In this document: piece after piece, positions 12,072-24,280 of the stretch
Layout of the letters: the number at the start of each line of letters is the position of its first letter
Position numbering within the stretch: the first letter of the stretch is position 1
Origin: Saccoglossus kowalevskii
Taxonomy: Eukaryota > Hemichordata > Enteropneusta > Harrimaniidae
Assembly (NCBI RefSeq): GCF_000003605.2
Contig: NW_003141178.1
Location: forward strand, 1 to 28,087
Direction: 5' to 3'
Length of the DNA: 28,087 nucleotides
Notes under the pieces: model-generated
The model's database searches: none
The model's input: the letters and a program-made list of their open reading frames with translations, nothing else
What the model was told of the DNA's origin: nothing
Program-made: the position numbers and the translations under genes

Positions 12072-13827
12072 AGTGGGATTACTTATTCCAGTAGTATACA
12101 ACACCCACAGAGTGGGATTACTTATTCCAGTAGTATACAACACCCACAGAGTTGGATTACTTATTCCAGTAGTATACAACACCCACAGAGTGGGATTACT
12201 TATTCCAGTAGTATACAACACCCACAGAGTGGGATTACTTATTCCGGTAGTATACAACACCCACAGAGTGGGATTACTTATTCCAGTAGTATACAACAGC
12301 CACAGAGTGGAATTACTTATTCCAGTAGTATACAACACCCACAGAGTGGAATTACTTATTCCAGTAGTATACAACACCCACAGAGTGGGATTACTTATTC
12401 CAGTAGTATACAACACCCACAGAGTGGAATTACTTATTCCGGTAGTATACAACACCCACAGAGTGGGATTACTTATTCCGGTAGTATACAACACCCACAG
12501 AGTGGAATTACTTATTCCAGTAGTATACAACACCCACAGAGTGGAATTACTTATTCCAGTAGTATACAACACCCACAGAGTGGGATTACTTATTCCAGTA
12601 GTATACAGCACCCACAGAGTGGAATTACTTATTCCAGTAGTATACAACACCCACAGAGTGGGATTACTTATTCCGGTAGTATACAACAGCCACAGAGTGG
12701 GATTACTTATTCCGGTAGTATACAACACCCACAGAGTGGAATTACTTATTCCGGTAGTATACAACACCCACAGAGTGGGATTACTTATTCCGGTAGTATA
12801 CAACACCCACAGAGTGGAATTACTTATTCCGGTAGAATACAACACCCACAGAGTGGGATTACTTATTCCAGTAGTATACAACACCCACAGAGTGGAATTA
12901 CTTATTCCGGTAGTATACAACACCCACAGAGTGGGATTACTTATTCCGGTAGAATACAACACCCACAGAGTGGAATTACTTATTCCAGTAGTATACAACA
13001 CCCACAGAGTGGGATTACTTATTCCAGTAGTATACAACACCCACAGAGTGGGATTACTTATTCCGGTAGTATACAACACCCACAGAGTGGAATTACTTAT
13101 TCCGGTAGAATACAACAGCCACAGAGTGGGATTACTTATTCCAGTAGTATACAACACCCACAGAGTTGGATTACTTATTCCAGTAGTATACAACACCCAC
13201 AGAGTTGGATTACTTATTCCAGTAGTATACAACACCCACAGAGTGGGATTACTTATTCCAGTAGTATACAACACCCACAGAGTTGGATTACTTATTCCAG
13301 TAGTATACAACACCCACAGAGTGGGATTACTTATTCCAGTAGTATACAACACCCACAGAGTGGGATTACTTATTCCGGTAGTATACAACACCCACAGAGT
13401 GGAATTACTTATTCCGGTAGAATACAACAGCCACAGAGTGGGATTACTTATTCCAGTAGTATACAACACCCACAGAGTTGGATTACTTATTCCAGTAGTA
13501 TACAACACCCACAGAGTGGGATTACTTATTCCAGTAGTATACAACACCCACAGAGTGGAATTACTTATTCCGGTAGTATACAACACCCACAGAGTTGGAT
13601 TACTTATTCCAGTAGTATACAACACCCACAGAGTGGGATTACTTATTCCGGTAGTATACAACACCCACAGAGTGGGATTACTTATTCCAGTAGTATACAA
13701 CACCCACAGAGTGGGATTACTTATTCCAGTAGTATACAACACCCACAGAGTGGAATTACTTATTCCAGTAGTATACAACACCCACAGAGTGGAATTACTT
13801 ATTCCAGTAGTATACAACACCCACAGA

Positions 13828-14919
13828 GTGGGATTACTTATTCCAGTAGTATACAACACCCACAGAGTGGGATTACTTATTCCAGTAGTATACAACACCC
13901 ACAGAGTTGGATTACTTATTCCAGTAGTATACAACACCCACAGAGTGGGATTACTTATTCCAGTAGTATACAACACCCACAGAGTGGGATTACTTATTCC
14001 GGTAGTATACAACACCCACAGAGTGGGATTACTTATTCCAGTAGTATACAACAGCCACAGAGTGGAATTACTTATTCCAGTAGTATACAACACCCACAGA
14101 GTTGGATTACTTATTCCAGTAGTATACAACACCCACAGAGTGGGATTACTTATTCCAGTAGTATACAACACCCACATAGTGGAATTACTTATTCCGGTAG
14201 TATACAACAGCCACAGAGTGGAATTACTTATTCCAGTAGTATACAACACCCACAGAGTGGGATTACTTATTCCAGTAGTATACAACACCCACAGAGTGGG
14301 ATTACTTATTCCAGTAGTATACAACACCCACAGAGTGGAATTACTTATTCCGGTAGTATACAACACCCACAGAGTGGGATTACTTATTCCAGTAGTATAC
14401 AACACCCACAGAGTGGAATTACTTATTCCAGTAGTATACAACAGCCACAGAGTGGAATTACTTATTCCAGTAGTATACAACACCCACAGAGTGGGATTAC
14501 TTATTCCAGTAGTATACAACACCCACAGAGTGGGATTACTTATTCCAGTAGTATACAACACCCACAGAGTTGGATTACTTATTCCAGTAGTATACAACAC
14601 CCACAGAGTGGGATTACTTATTCCAGTAGTATACAACACCCACAGAGTGGGATTACTTATTCCGGTAGTATACAACACCCACAGAGTGGGATTACTTATT
14701 CCTGTAGTATACAACAGCCACAGAGTGGAATTACTTATTCCAGTAGTATACAACACCCACAGAGTGGAATTACTTATTCCAGTAGTATACAACACCCACA
14801 GAGTGGGATTACTTATTCCGGTAGTATACAACACCCACAGAGTGGGATTACTTATTCCAGTAGTATACAACAGCCACAGAGTGGAATTACTTATTCCAGT
14901 AGTATACAACACCCACAGA
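13828..14919. repeat. 28-monomer block, copy 1 (copy 2 at 20,420-21,511)
   Basis: Shared markers are CATAG inside CCCACATAGTGG (14,175 and 20,767) and CCTGTAG with the S variant (14,701 and 21,293), both at +6,592 bp. All monomer types agree across the block. The block ends at the monomer where a T is lost (TTATCC at about 14,931). Confidence 0.85.
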
Positions 14920-15542
14920 GAGGGATTACTTATCCAGTAGTATACAACACCCACAGAGTGGGATTACTTATTCCAGTAGTATACAACACCCACAGAGTGG
15001 AATTACTTATTCCAGTAGTATACAACACCCACAGAGAGGGATTACTTATTCCGGTAGTATACAACACCCACAGAGTGGGATTACTTATTCCAGTAGTATA
15101 CAACACCCACAGGGTGGAATTACTTATTCCAGTAGTATACAACACCCACAGAGTGGGATTACTTATTCCAGTAGTATACAACACCCACAGAGTGGGATTA
15201 CTTATTCCAGTAGTATACAACACCCACAGAGTGGAATTACTTATTCCGGTAGTATACAACACCCACAGAGTGGGATTACTTATTCCAGTAGTATACAACA
15301 CCCACAGAGAGGGATTACTTATTCCAGTAGTATACAACACCCACAGAATAGAATTACTTATTCCGGTAGTATACAACACCCACAGAGTGGGATTACTTAT
15401 TCCAGTAGTATACAACACCCACAGGGTGGAATTACTTATTCTGGTAGTATACAACACTCACAGAGTGGGATTACTTATTCCGGTAGTACACAACACCCAC
15501 AGAGTGGAATTACTTATTCCAGTAGTATACAACACCCACAGA
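14920..15542. repeat. 16-monomer block, copy 2 (of 3,101-3,724)
   Basis: R-type monomers (for example 15,036), the AGGGTGG monomers, TTCTGG at 15,439 and TACACAAC at 15,487 match copy 1. Private changes are AGAATAGAATT near 15,346 and CAACACTCAC near 15,454. The first monomer carries a one-base deletion. Confidence 0.85.
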
Positions 15543-16946
15543 GTGGGATTACTTATTCCAGTAGTATACAACACCCACAGAGTGGGATTACTTATTCCAG
15601 TAGTATACAACACCCACAGAGTGGGATTACTTATTCCAGTAGTATACAACACCCACAGAGTGGAATTACTTATTCCAGTAGTATACAACACCCACAGAGT
15701 GGGATTACTTATTCCAGTAGTATACAACACCCACAGAGTGGGATTACTTATTCCAGTAGTATACAACACCCACAGAGTGGGATTACTTATTCCAGTAGTA
15801 TACAACACCCACAGAGTGTAATTACTTATTCCAGTAGTATACAACACCCACAGAGTGGAATTACTTATTCCAGTAGTATACAACACCCACAGAGTGGGAT
15901 TACTTATTCCAGTAGTATACAACACCCACAGAGTGGGATTACTTATTCCGGTAGGATACAACACCCACAGAGTGGGATTACTTATTCCGGTAGTATACAA
16001 CACCCACAGAGTTGGATTACTTATTCCGGTAGTATACAACACCCATAGAGTGGAATTACTTATTCCAGTAGTATACAACACCCACAGAGTGGAATTACTT
16101 ATTCCAGTAGTATACAACACCCACAGAGTGGGATTACTTATTCCAGTAGTATACAACACCCACAGAGTGGGATTACTTATTCCAGTAGTATACAACACCC
16201 ACAGAGTGGAATTACTTATTCCAGTAGTATACAACACCCACAGAGTGGGATTACTTATTCCAGTAGTATACAACACCCACAGAGTGGAATTACTTATTCC
16301 AGTAGTATACAACACCCACAGAGTGGGATTACTTATTCCAGTAGTATACAACACCCACAGAGTGGGATTACTTATTCCAGTAGTATACAACACCCACAGA
16401 GTGGAATTACTTATTCCAGTAGTATACAACACCCACAGAGAGGGATTACTTATTCCAGTAGTATACAACACCCACAGAGTGGGATTACTTATTCCAGTAG
16501 TATACAACACCCACAGAGTGGAATTACTTATTCCAGTAGTATACAACACCCACAGCGTGGAATTACTTATTCCAGTAATATACAACACCCACAGAGTGGG
16601 ATTACTTATTCCGGTAGTATACAACACCCACAGAGTGGAATTACTTATTCCGGTAGTATACAACACCCACAGAGTGGGATTATCTATTCTAGTAGTATAC
16701 AACACCCACAGAGTGGGATTACTTATTCCAGTAGTATACAACACCCACAGAGTGGGATTACCTATTCTAGTAGTATACAACACCCACAGAGTGGGATTAC
16801 TTATTCCAGTAGTATACAACACCCACAGAGTGGGATTACCTATTCTAGTAGTATACAACACCCACAGAGTGGGATTACTTATTCCAGTAGTATACAACAC
16901 CCACAGAGTGGGATTACCTATTCCGGTAGTATACAACACCCACAGA
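15465..16946. repeat. Tandem super-unit, copy 1 (38 monomers)
   Basis: The unit begins with a G-type CCGG monomer carrying TACACAAC. It continues through a GTGTAA monomer (15,816), the CATAG motif (TAG 16,046-16,048), R-type at about 16,440, CAGCGTGG near 16,552 and the alternating dimer block (16,674-16,946). The next base starts another copy with the same TACACAAC monomer. The shared markers lie exactly 1,443 bp (37 monomers) from their partners in copy 2. Copy 1 has one extra A-type monomer near 15,660. Confidence 0.9.
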
Positions 16947-18389
16947 GTGGGATTACTTATTCCGGTAGTACACAACACCCACAGAGTGGAATTACTTATT
17001 CCAGTAGTATACAACACCCACAGAGTGGGATTACTTATTCCAGTAGTATACAACACCCACAGAGTGGGATTACTTATTCCAGTAGTATACAACACCCACA
17101 GAGTGGGATTACTTATTCCAGTAGTATACAACACCCACAGAGTGGGATTACTTATTCCAGTAGTATACAACACCCACAGAGTGGGATTACTTATTCCAGT
17201 AGTATACAACACCCACAGAGTGGGATTACTTATTCCAGTAGTATACAACACCCACAGAGTGTAATTACTTATTCCAGTAGTATACAACACCCACAGAGTG
17301 GAATTACTTATTCCAGTAGTATACAACACCCACAGAGTGGGATTACTTATTCCAGTAGTATACAACACCCACAGAGTGGGATTACTTATTCCGGTAGGAT
17401 ACAACACCCACAGAGTGGGATTACTTATTCCGGTAGTATACAACACCCACAGAGTTGGATTACTTATTCCGGTAGTATACAACACCCATAGAGTGGAATT
17501 ACTTATTCCAGTAGTATACAACACCCACAGAGTGGAATTACTTATTCCAGTAGTATACAACACCCACAGAGTGGGATTACTTATTCCAGTAGTTTACAAC
17601 ACCCACAGAGTGGGATTACTTATTCCAGTAGTATACAACACCCACAGAGTGGAATTACTTATTCCAGTAGTATACAACACCCACAGAGTGGGATTACTTA
17701 TTCCAGTAGTATACAACACCCACAGAGTGGAATTACTTATTCCAGTAGTATACAACACCCACAGAGTGGGATTACTTATTCCAGTAGTATACAACACCCA
17801 CAGAGTGGGATTACTTATTCCAGTAGTATACAACACCCACAGAGTGGAATTACTTATTCCAGTAGTATACAACACCCACAGAGTGGGATTACTTATTCCA
17901 GTAGTATACAACACCCACAGAGTGGGATTACTTATTCCAGTAGTATACAACACCCACAGAGTGGAATTACTTATTCCAGTAGTATACAACACCCACAGAG
18001 TGGAATTACTTATTCCAGTAATATACAACACCCACAGAGTGGGATTACTTATTCCGGTAGTATACAACACCCACAGAGTGGAATTACTTATTCCGGTAGT
18101 ATACAACACCCACAGAGTGGGATTATCTATTCTAGTAGTATACAACACCCACAGAGTGGGATTACTTATTCCAGTAGTATACAACACCCACAGAGTGGGA
18201 TTACCTATTCTAGTAGTATACAACACCCACAGAGTGGGATTACTTATTCCAGTAGTATACAACACCCACAGAGTGGGATTACCTATTTTAGTAGTATACA
18301 ACACCCACAGAGTGGGATTACTTATTCCAGTAGTATACAACACCCACAGAGTGGGATTACCTATTCCGGTAGTATACAACACCCACAGA
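16947..18389. repeat. Tandem super-unit, copy 2 (37 monomers)
   Basis: It directly follows copy 1. Markers in order are TACACAAC (first monomer), GTGTAA (17,259), GGTAGGATAC (17,376), CATAG (TAG 17,489-17,491), GTTTACAAC (17,592) and the alternating dimers (18,117-18,389). The dimer block resembles the 1,660 copy more than its tandem partner at one site: the third variant monomer has TTTTAG, as at 1,816. Confidence 0.9.
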
Positions 18390-18469
18390 GTGGGATTACT
18401 TATTCCGGTAGTAAACAACACCCACAGAGTGGGGATTATTTATTCCAGTAGTATACAACACCCCACAGA
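18390..18469. repeat. Junction monomers with two indels
   Basis: The monomer at 18,390 carries TAAACAAC. The next has an extra G (GTGGGGATT) plus C-to-T in ATTATTTATT, and then an extra C (ACACCCCAC near 18,461-18,464). The two gained bases move the phase by two. This lies between the tandem super-unit and the T/S-rich region that follows, so it looks like a joining point. Confidence 0.7.
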
Positions 18470-18547
18470 GTGGAATTACTTATTCCAGTAGTATACAACA
18501 CCCACAGAGTTGGATTACTTATTCCAGTAGTATACAACACCCACAGA

Positions 18548-19639
18548 GTGGGATTACTTATTCCGGTAGTATACAACACCCACAGAGTGGAATTACTTAT
18601 TCCAGTAGTATACAACACCCACAGAGTTGGATTACTTATTCCAGTAGTATACAACAGCCACAGAGTGGGATTACTTATTCCGGTAGTATACAACACCCAC
18701 AGAGTGGAATTACTTATTCCAGTAGTATACAACACCCACAGAGTGGGATTACTTATTCCGGTAGTATACAACACCCACAGAGTGGAATTACTTATTCCGG
18801 TAGTATACAACAGCCACAGAGTGGAATTACTTATTCCAGTAGTATACAACACCCACAGAGTGGAATTACTTATTCCAGTAGTATACAACACCCACAGAGT
18901 GGAATTACTTATTCCAGTAGTATACAACACCCACAGAGTGGGATTACTTATTCCAGTAGTATACAACACCCACAGAGTGGGATTACTTATTCCAGTAGTA
19001 TACAACACCCACAGAGTGGGATTACTTATTCCAGTAGTATACAACACCCACAGAGTGGAATTACTTATTCCGGTAGTATACAACAGCCACAGAGTGGAAT
19101 TACTTATTCCAGTAGTATACAACACCCACAGAGTTGGATTACTTATTCCAGTAGTATACAACACCCACAGAGTGGGATTACTTATTCCGGTAGTATACAA
19201 CACCCACAGAGTGGGATTACTTATTCCAGTAGTATACAACACCCACAGAGTGGAATTACTTATTCCGGTAGTATACAACAGCCACAGAGTGGAATTACTT
19301 ATTCCAGTAGTATACAACACCCACAGAGTGGAATTACTTATTCCGGTAGAATACAACACCCACAGAGTGGAATTACTTATTCCGGTAGTATACAACACCC
19401 ACAGAGTGGGATTACTTATTCCGGTAGTATACAACAGCCACAGAGTGGAATTACTTATTCCAGTAGTATACAACACCCACAGAGTTGGATTACTTATTCC
19501 AGTAGTATACAACACCCACAGAGTGGAATTACTTATTCCAGTAGTATACAACACCCACAGAGTGGAATTACTTATTCCGGTAGTATACAACAGCCACAGA
19601 GTGGAATTACTTATTCCAGTAGTATACAACACCCACAGA
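18548..19639. repeat. Higher-order repeat, copy C (matches 22,565-23,656)
   Basis: Twenty-eight monomers match in type, position-18 base and S/E state at +4,017 bp (103 monomers). The order includes T with S (18,626), alternating A and G, A-CCGG with S, three A, three G, A-CCGG with S, A, T, G-CCGG, G, A-CCGG with S, A, then the E variant (19,328), A-CCGG, G-CCGG with S, A, T, A, A-CCGG with S. I saw no difference in these sites. Confidence 0.85.
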
Positions 19640-19873
19640 GTGGAATTACTTATTCCAGTAGTATACAACACCCACAGAGTGGAATTACTTATTCCAGTAG
19701 TATACAACACCCACAGAGTTGGATTACTTATTCCAGTAGTATACAACACCCACAGAGTGGAATTACTTATTCCAGTAGTATACAACACCCACAGAGTGGA
19801 ATTACTTATTCCAGTACTATACAACACCCACAGAGTGGGATTACTTATTCCAGTAGTATACAACACCCACAGA

Positions 19874-20458
19874 GTGGGATTACTTATTCCAGTAGTATAC
19901 AACACCCACAGAGTGGGATTACTTATTCCAGTAGTATACAACACCCACAGAGTGGAATTACTTATTCCGGTAGTATACAACACCCACAGAGTGGAATTAC
20001 TTATTCCAGTAGAATACAACACCCACAGAGTGGAATTACTTATTCCAGTAGTATACAACACCCACAGAGTTGGATTACTTATTCCAGTAGTATACAACAC
20101 CCACAGAGTGGGATTACTTATTCCAGTAGTATACAACACCCACAGAGTGGAATTACTTATTCCGGTAGTATACAACACCCACAGAGTGGAATTACTTATT
20201 CCGGTAGTATACAACACCCACAGAGTGGGATTACTTATTCCAGTAGTATACAACACCCACAGAGTGGGATTACTTATTCCAGTAGTATACAACACCCACA
20301 GAGTGGAATTACTTATTCCAGTAGTATACAACACCCACAGAGTGGAATTACTTATTCCAGTAGTATACAACACCCACAGAGTGGGATTACTTATTCCAGT
20401 AGTATACAACACCCACAGAGTGGGATTACTTATTCCAGTAGTATACAACACCCACAGA
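19874..20458. repeat. Third copy of the CCAGTAGAATAC block
   Basis: Fifteen monomers match 11,566-12,150, and most also match 1,075-1,580. The anchor is the E variant with A at position 18 (monomer at 19,991). The offset from the 11.6-kb copy is 8,308 bp. In the 11.6-kb copy the last monomer is T-type, while here it is G-type, so the right edge is uncertain by one monomer. Confidence 0.75.
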
Positions 20459-21511
20459 GTGGGATTACTTATTCCAGTAGTATACAACACCCACAGAGTT
20501 GGATTACTTATTCCAGTAGTATACAACACCCACAGAGTGGGATTACTTATTCCAGTAGTATACAACACCCACAGAGTGGGATTACTTATTCCGGTAGTAT
20601 ACAACACCCACAGAGTGGGATTACTTATTCCAGTAGTATACAACAGCCACAGAGTGGAATTACTTATTCCAGTAGTATACAACACCCACAGAGTTGGATT
20701 ACTTATTCCAGTAGTATACAACACCCACAGAGTGGGATTACTTATTCCAGTAGTATACAACACCCACATAGTGGAATTACTTATTCCGGTAGTATACAAC
20801 AGCCACAGAGTGGAATTACTTATTCCAGTAGTATACAACACCCACAGAGTGGGATTACTTATTCCAGTAGTATACAACACCCACAGAGTGGGATTACTTA
20901 TTCCAGTAGTATACAACACCCACAGAGTGGAATTACTTATTCCGGTAGTATACAACACCCACAGAGTGGGATTACTTATTCCAGTAGTATACAACACCCA
21001 CAGAGTGGAATTACTTATTCCAGTAGTATACAACAGCCACAGAGTGGAATTACTTATTCCAGTAGTATACAACACCCACAGAGTGGGATTACTTATTCCA
21101 GTAGTATACAACACCCACAGAGCGGGATTACTTATTCCAGTAGTATACAACACCCACAGAGTTGGATTACTTATTCCAGTAGTATACAACACCCACAGAG
21201 TGGGATTACTTATTCCAGTAGTATACAACACCCACAGAGTGGGATTACTTATTCCGGTAGTATACAACACCCACAGAGTGGGATTACTTATTCCTGTAGT
21301 ATACAACAGCCACAGAGTGGAATTACTTATTCCAGTAGTATACAACACCCACAGAGTGGAATTACTTATTCCAGTAGTATACAACACCCACAGAGTGGGA
21401 TAACTTATTCCGGTAGTATACAACACCCACAGAGTGGGATTACTTATTCCAGTAGTATACAACAGCCACAGAGTGGAATTACTTATTCCAGTAGTATACA
21501 ACACCCACAGA
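20420..21511. repeat. 28-monomer block, copy 2 (of 13,828-14,919)
   Basis: It carries CCCACATAGTGG (CATAG at 20,767) and CCTGTAG with S (21,293). A private T-to-C at position 2 makes GCGGGA at about 21,122, one of the few CpGs outside position 18. The right end runs without a break into the block shared with 9.1-10.5 kb. Confidence 0.85.
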
Positions 21512-22798
21512 GTGGGATTACTTATTCCAGTAGTATACAACACCCACAGAGTGGGATTACTTATTCCAGTAGTATACAACACCCACAGAGTGGGATTACT
21601 TATTCCAGTAGTATACAACACCCACAGAGTGGGATTACTTATTCCAGTAGTATACAACACCCACAGAGTGGGATTACTTATTCCAGTAGTATACAACACC
21701 CACAGAGTGGGATTACTTATTCCAGTAGTATACAACACCCACAGAGTTGGATTACTTATTCCAGTAGTATACAACACCCACAGAGTGGGATTACTTATTC
21801 CGGTAGTATACAACACCCACAGAGTGGGATTACTTATTCCAGTAGTATACAACAGCCACAGAGTGGAATTACTTATTCCAGTAGTATACAACACCCACAG
21901 AGTGGGATTACTTATTCCAGTAGTATACAACACCCACAGAGTGGGATTACTTATTCCAGTAGTATACAACACCCACAGAGTGGGATTACTTATTCCAGTA
22001 GTATACAACACCCACAGAGTGGAATTACTTATTCCAGTAGTATACAACACCCACAGAGTGGGATTACTTATTCCAGTAGTATACAACACCCACAGAGTTG
22101 GATTACTTATTCCAGTAGTATACAACACCCACAGAGTGGGATTACTTATTCCGGTAGTATACAACACCCACAGAGTGGGATTACTTATTCCGGTAGTATA
22201 CAACACCCACAGAGTGGGATTACTTATTCCAGTAGTATACAACAGCCACAGAGTGGAATTACTTATTCCAGTAGTATACAACACCCACAGAGTTGGATTA
22301 CTTATTCCAGTAGTATACAACACCCACAGAGTGGGATTACTTATTCCGGTAGTATACAACACCCACAGAGTGGAATTACTTATTCTAGTAGTATACAACA
22401 CCCACAGAGTGGGATTACTTATTCCGGTAGTATACAACACCCACAGAGTGGGATTACTTATTCCGGTAGTATACAACACCCACAGAGTGGGATTACTTAT
22501 TCCGGTAGTATACAACACCCACAGAGTGGGATTACTTATTCCGGTAGTATACATCACCCACAGAGTGGGATTACTTATTCCGGTAGTATACAACACCCAC
22601 AGAGTGGAATTACTTATTCCAGTAGTATACAACACCCACAGAGTTGGATTACTTATTCCAGTAGTATACAACAGCCACAGAGTGGGATTACTTATTCCGG
22701 TAGTATACAACACCCACAGAGTGGAATTACTTATTCCAGTAGTATACAACACCCACAGAGTGGGATTACTTATTCCGGTAGTATACAACACCCACAGA
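21317..22798. repeat. 38-monomer block, copy 2 (of 9,069-10,550)
   Basis: GATAACTT (21,399), TTCTAG near 22,382 and ATACATCACC (22,549) match copy 1. It contains 390-bp units starting at 21,473, 21,863 and 22,253. Its right part is also the left part of the higher-order repeat below. Confidence 0.9.
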
Positions 22799-24280
22799 GT
22801 GGAATTACTTATTCCGGTAGTATACAACAGCCACAGAGTGGAATTACTTATTCCAGTAGTATACAACACCCACAGAGTGGAATTACTTATTCCAGTAGTA
22901 TACAACACCCACAGAGTGGAATTACTTATTCCAGTAGTATACAACACCCACAGAGTGGGATTACTTATTCCAGTAGTATACAACACCCACAGAGTGGGAT
23001 TACTTATTCCAGTAGTATACAACACCCACAGAGTGGGATTACTTATTCCAGTAGTATACAACACCCACAGAGTGGAATTACTTATTCCGGTAGTATACAA
23101 CAGCCACAGAGTGGAATTACTTATTCCAGTAGTATACAACACCCACAGAGTTGGATTACTTATTCCAGTAGTATACAACACCCACAGAGTGGGATTACTT
23201 ATTCCGGTAGTATACAACACCCACAGAGTGGGATTACTTATTCCAGTAGTATACAACACCCACAGAGTGGAATTACTTATTCCGGTAGTATACAACAGCC
23301 ACAGAGTGGAATTACTTATTCCAGTAGTATACAACACCCACAGAGTGGAATTACTTATTCCGGTAGAATACAACACCCACAGAGTGGAATTACTTATTCC
23401 GGTAGTATACAACACCCACAGAGTGGGATTACTTATTCCGGTAGTATACAACAGCCACAGAGTGGAATTACTTATTCCAGTAGTATACAACACCCACAGA
23501 GTTGGATTACTTATTCCAGTAGTATACAACACCCACAGAGTGGAATTACTTATTCCAGTAGTATACAACACCCACAGAGTGGAATTACTTATTCCGGTAG
23601 TATACAACAGCCACAGAGTGGAATTACTTATTCCAGTAGTATACAACACCCACAGAGTGGGATTACTTATTCCAGTAGTATACAACACCCACAGAGTGGG
23701 ATTACTTATTCCAGTAGTATACAACACCCACAGAGTGGAATTACTTATTCCAGTAGTATACAACACCCACAGAGTGGGATTACTTATTCCAGTAGTATAC
23801 AACACCCACAGAGTTGGATTACTTATTCCAGTAGTATACAACACCCACAGAGTGGGATTACTTATTCCGGTAGTATACAACACCCACAGAGTGGGATTAC
23901 TTATTCCGGTAGTATACAACACCCACAGAGTGGGATTACTTATTCCAGTAGTATACAACAGCCACAGAGTGGAATTACTTATTCCAGTAGTATACAACAC
24001 CCACAGAGTTGGATTACTTATTCCAGTAGTATACAACACCCACAGAGTGGGATTACTTATTCCGGTAGTATACAACACCCACAGAGTGGAATTACTTATT
24101 CTAGTAGTATACAACACCCACAGAGTGGGATTACTTATTCCGGTAGTATACAACACCCACAGAGTGGGATTACTTATTCCGGTAGTATACAACACCCACA
24201 GAGTGGGATTACTTATTCCGGTAGTATACAACACCCACAGAGTGGGATTACTTATTCCGGTAGTATACATCACCCACAGA
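22565..24280. repeat. 44-monomer higher-order repeat unit, copy A
   Basis: The unit is 1,716 bp (44 monomers), measured between ATACATC marks at 22,549 and 24,265 and between the matching starts at 22,565 and 24,281. Its E-variant monomer is at 23,345. Its right end repeats the S, A, T, G-CCGG, A (TTCTAG), four G-CCGG series of the 22.2-kb region. Confidence 0.85.

Noticed and set aside
9615-15821. Forward open frame of about 2,070 codons that switches from LLIPVVYNTHRVG to ITYSSSIQHPQSG repeats and back
   Set aside because: The switches coincide with the one-base indels at about 10,561 and 14,931. A real repeat protein would not change to an unrelated repeat at each indel.
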